Assembly: GCA_944364705.1 (NCBI GenBank)
Contig: CALVWH010000078.1
Location: 1 to 5,747 of the forward strand
Direction of reading: 5' to 3'
DNA length: 5,747 bases
DNA from: an uncultured Bacilli bacterium
GTDB taxonomy: Bacteria > Bacillota_I > Bacilli_A > RF39 > UBA660
Program-made: the position numbers and the translations under genes
The notes under the pieces: model-generated
Databases searched by the model: none
The model's input: only the letters and a program-made list of their open reading frames with translations
What the model was told of the DNA's origin: nothing
Shown here: piece after piece, positions 5,205-5,747 of the stretch
How positions within the stretch are numbered: the first letter of the stretch is position 1
Layout: the number at the start of each line of letters is the position of its first letter

Positions 5205-5747
5205 AAAATTCCTCCAAAGGTATAAGGAACGATATGATAAGAGTCAACCGCTAGTAAATAAACGTATAAAAGGATCGAAAAGATAACTACGATCGTTCCT
5301 ACGTAAAACCGATTTTTTCCAGTTCGAATGTGTGCGATGACTTCTGGAACTAATAAAATAATAAACATGAAATAGTAGTTTGCTACTCTTAAAATGTTAC
5401 TAGCAATCGGAGATAATAACATAATGGTTGTTCCTACAATGACCAAATTAAAAAGGACCGAATTATTTTCTTTCACCACTTTTTTATAGAATAGGAAGCA
5501 AAAACATAAAACAAAAAGACACATAATCATCCAAGTATAAGAATCAGAAACGGATAAACTATATTCATCATAGAAAAAGCGATTAACAAAATTAAAAATT
5601 TGCACTTTAAATAGATAAATAAAAACATCGACCAAAACAAGGAAATAAATTTTGGCTTTGGTAATTTTTATATTTTTTAAAAAATAAGCTGGAAAAAAAA
5701 TCAATGCGGATTTATGGAACAAAGTAGCACATAAAATGGTAAGGATA
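5201..5747 (-). CDS. EpsG/Wzy-like polysaccharide polymerase, C-terminal part (5' end outside window)
   Basis: This is the C-terminal 181 residues of a polytopic membrane protein resembling the EpsG family (Wzy-like exopolysaccharide polymerases of Bacillota, usually about 350 residues). The frame is open to the window edge. The TTG at 5720-5722 is not a start, because in-frame codons upstream read ILTILCAT and complete the family-like motif LFHKSALIFFPAYFL. The FHKSA motif lies at about fragment residues 10-14. Later come NILRVANYYFMFIILLVPE and a terminal YHIVPYTF, both typical of EpsG C-termini. About five hydrophobic segments are visible. Such proteins are thought to join lipid-linked repeat units on the outer face of the membrane. 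The gene ends in an ATGA overlap with the downstream glycosyltransferase gene, which indicates translational coupling in one operon. Family assignment is from recalled motif patterns; an O-antigen ligase-like protein is the main alternative. Confidence 0.8.
   Translation of the reverse strand, partial: ILTILCATLFHKSALIFFPAYFLKNIKITKAKIYFLVLVDVFIYLFKVQIFNFVNRFFYDEYSLSVSDSYTWMIMCLFVLCFCFLFYKKVVKENNSVLFNLVIVGTTIMLLSPIASNILRVANYYFMFIILLVPEVIAHIRTGKNRFYVGTIVVIFSILLYVYLLAVDSYHIVPYTFGGIL

Overview
The window is AT-rich DNA. Every convincing gene lies on the minus strand, so the biological order runs from position 5747 down to 1. Start regions carry AGGAGG-like ribosome sites, promoters have TATAAT boxes preceded by TG, UGA is a stop and Trp is TGG (standard bacterial code), and one site matches the Bacillus-type LexA box. 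Together these suggest a low-GC member of the Bacillota, possibly an uncultured gut Bacilli or Erysipelotrichia-like lineage. The species cannot be named from this window.

Region 1 (5747-2208) is the end of a surface-polysaccharide operon. It holds the C-terminal part of an EpsG/Wzy-like polymerase cut by the window edge, a GT2 glycosyltransferase, a Wzx-type flippase and a VanZ-family membrane protein. The genes overlap by 4, 4 and about 8 bases, so they are almost certainly co-transcribed. The GT2 enzyme would add a sugar to a lipid-linked repeat unit, the flippase would move the unit across the membrane, and the EpsG-like protein would polymerise it. The VanZ protein's role is unknown.

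Region 2 (2207-604) is a two-gene unit with its own extended -10 promoter. It encodes a ROK-family sugar kinase and a histidine-phosphatase-superfamily enzyme, overlapping by one base. Pairing a sugar kinase with a phosphatase suggests handling of a phosphorylated sugar or other small metabolite, but no substrate can be read from the sequence.

Region 3 (603-93) has no ordinary protein gene but is rich in signals. A promoter (545-573) is placed to start an RNA of about 160 nt whose first bases (GCCUAG) pair with its last (CUAGGC). The RNA contains four further hairpins, ends in a U-rich run, and is followed by a second terminator-like hairpin. This is the best candidate for an undescribed element here; I could not assign it to a known RNA family. 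Next comes a strong promoter with a LexA box in its spacer (304-332), which drives only a short, frame-broken reading frame (143-259). A near-consensus promoter (116-146) then leads into the last gene.

Region 4 (92-1) is the first 30 codons of an unrecognised, probably membrane-anchored protein that runs out of the window.
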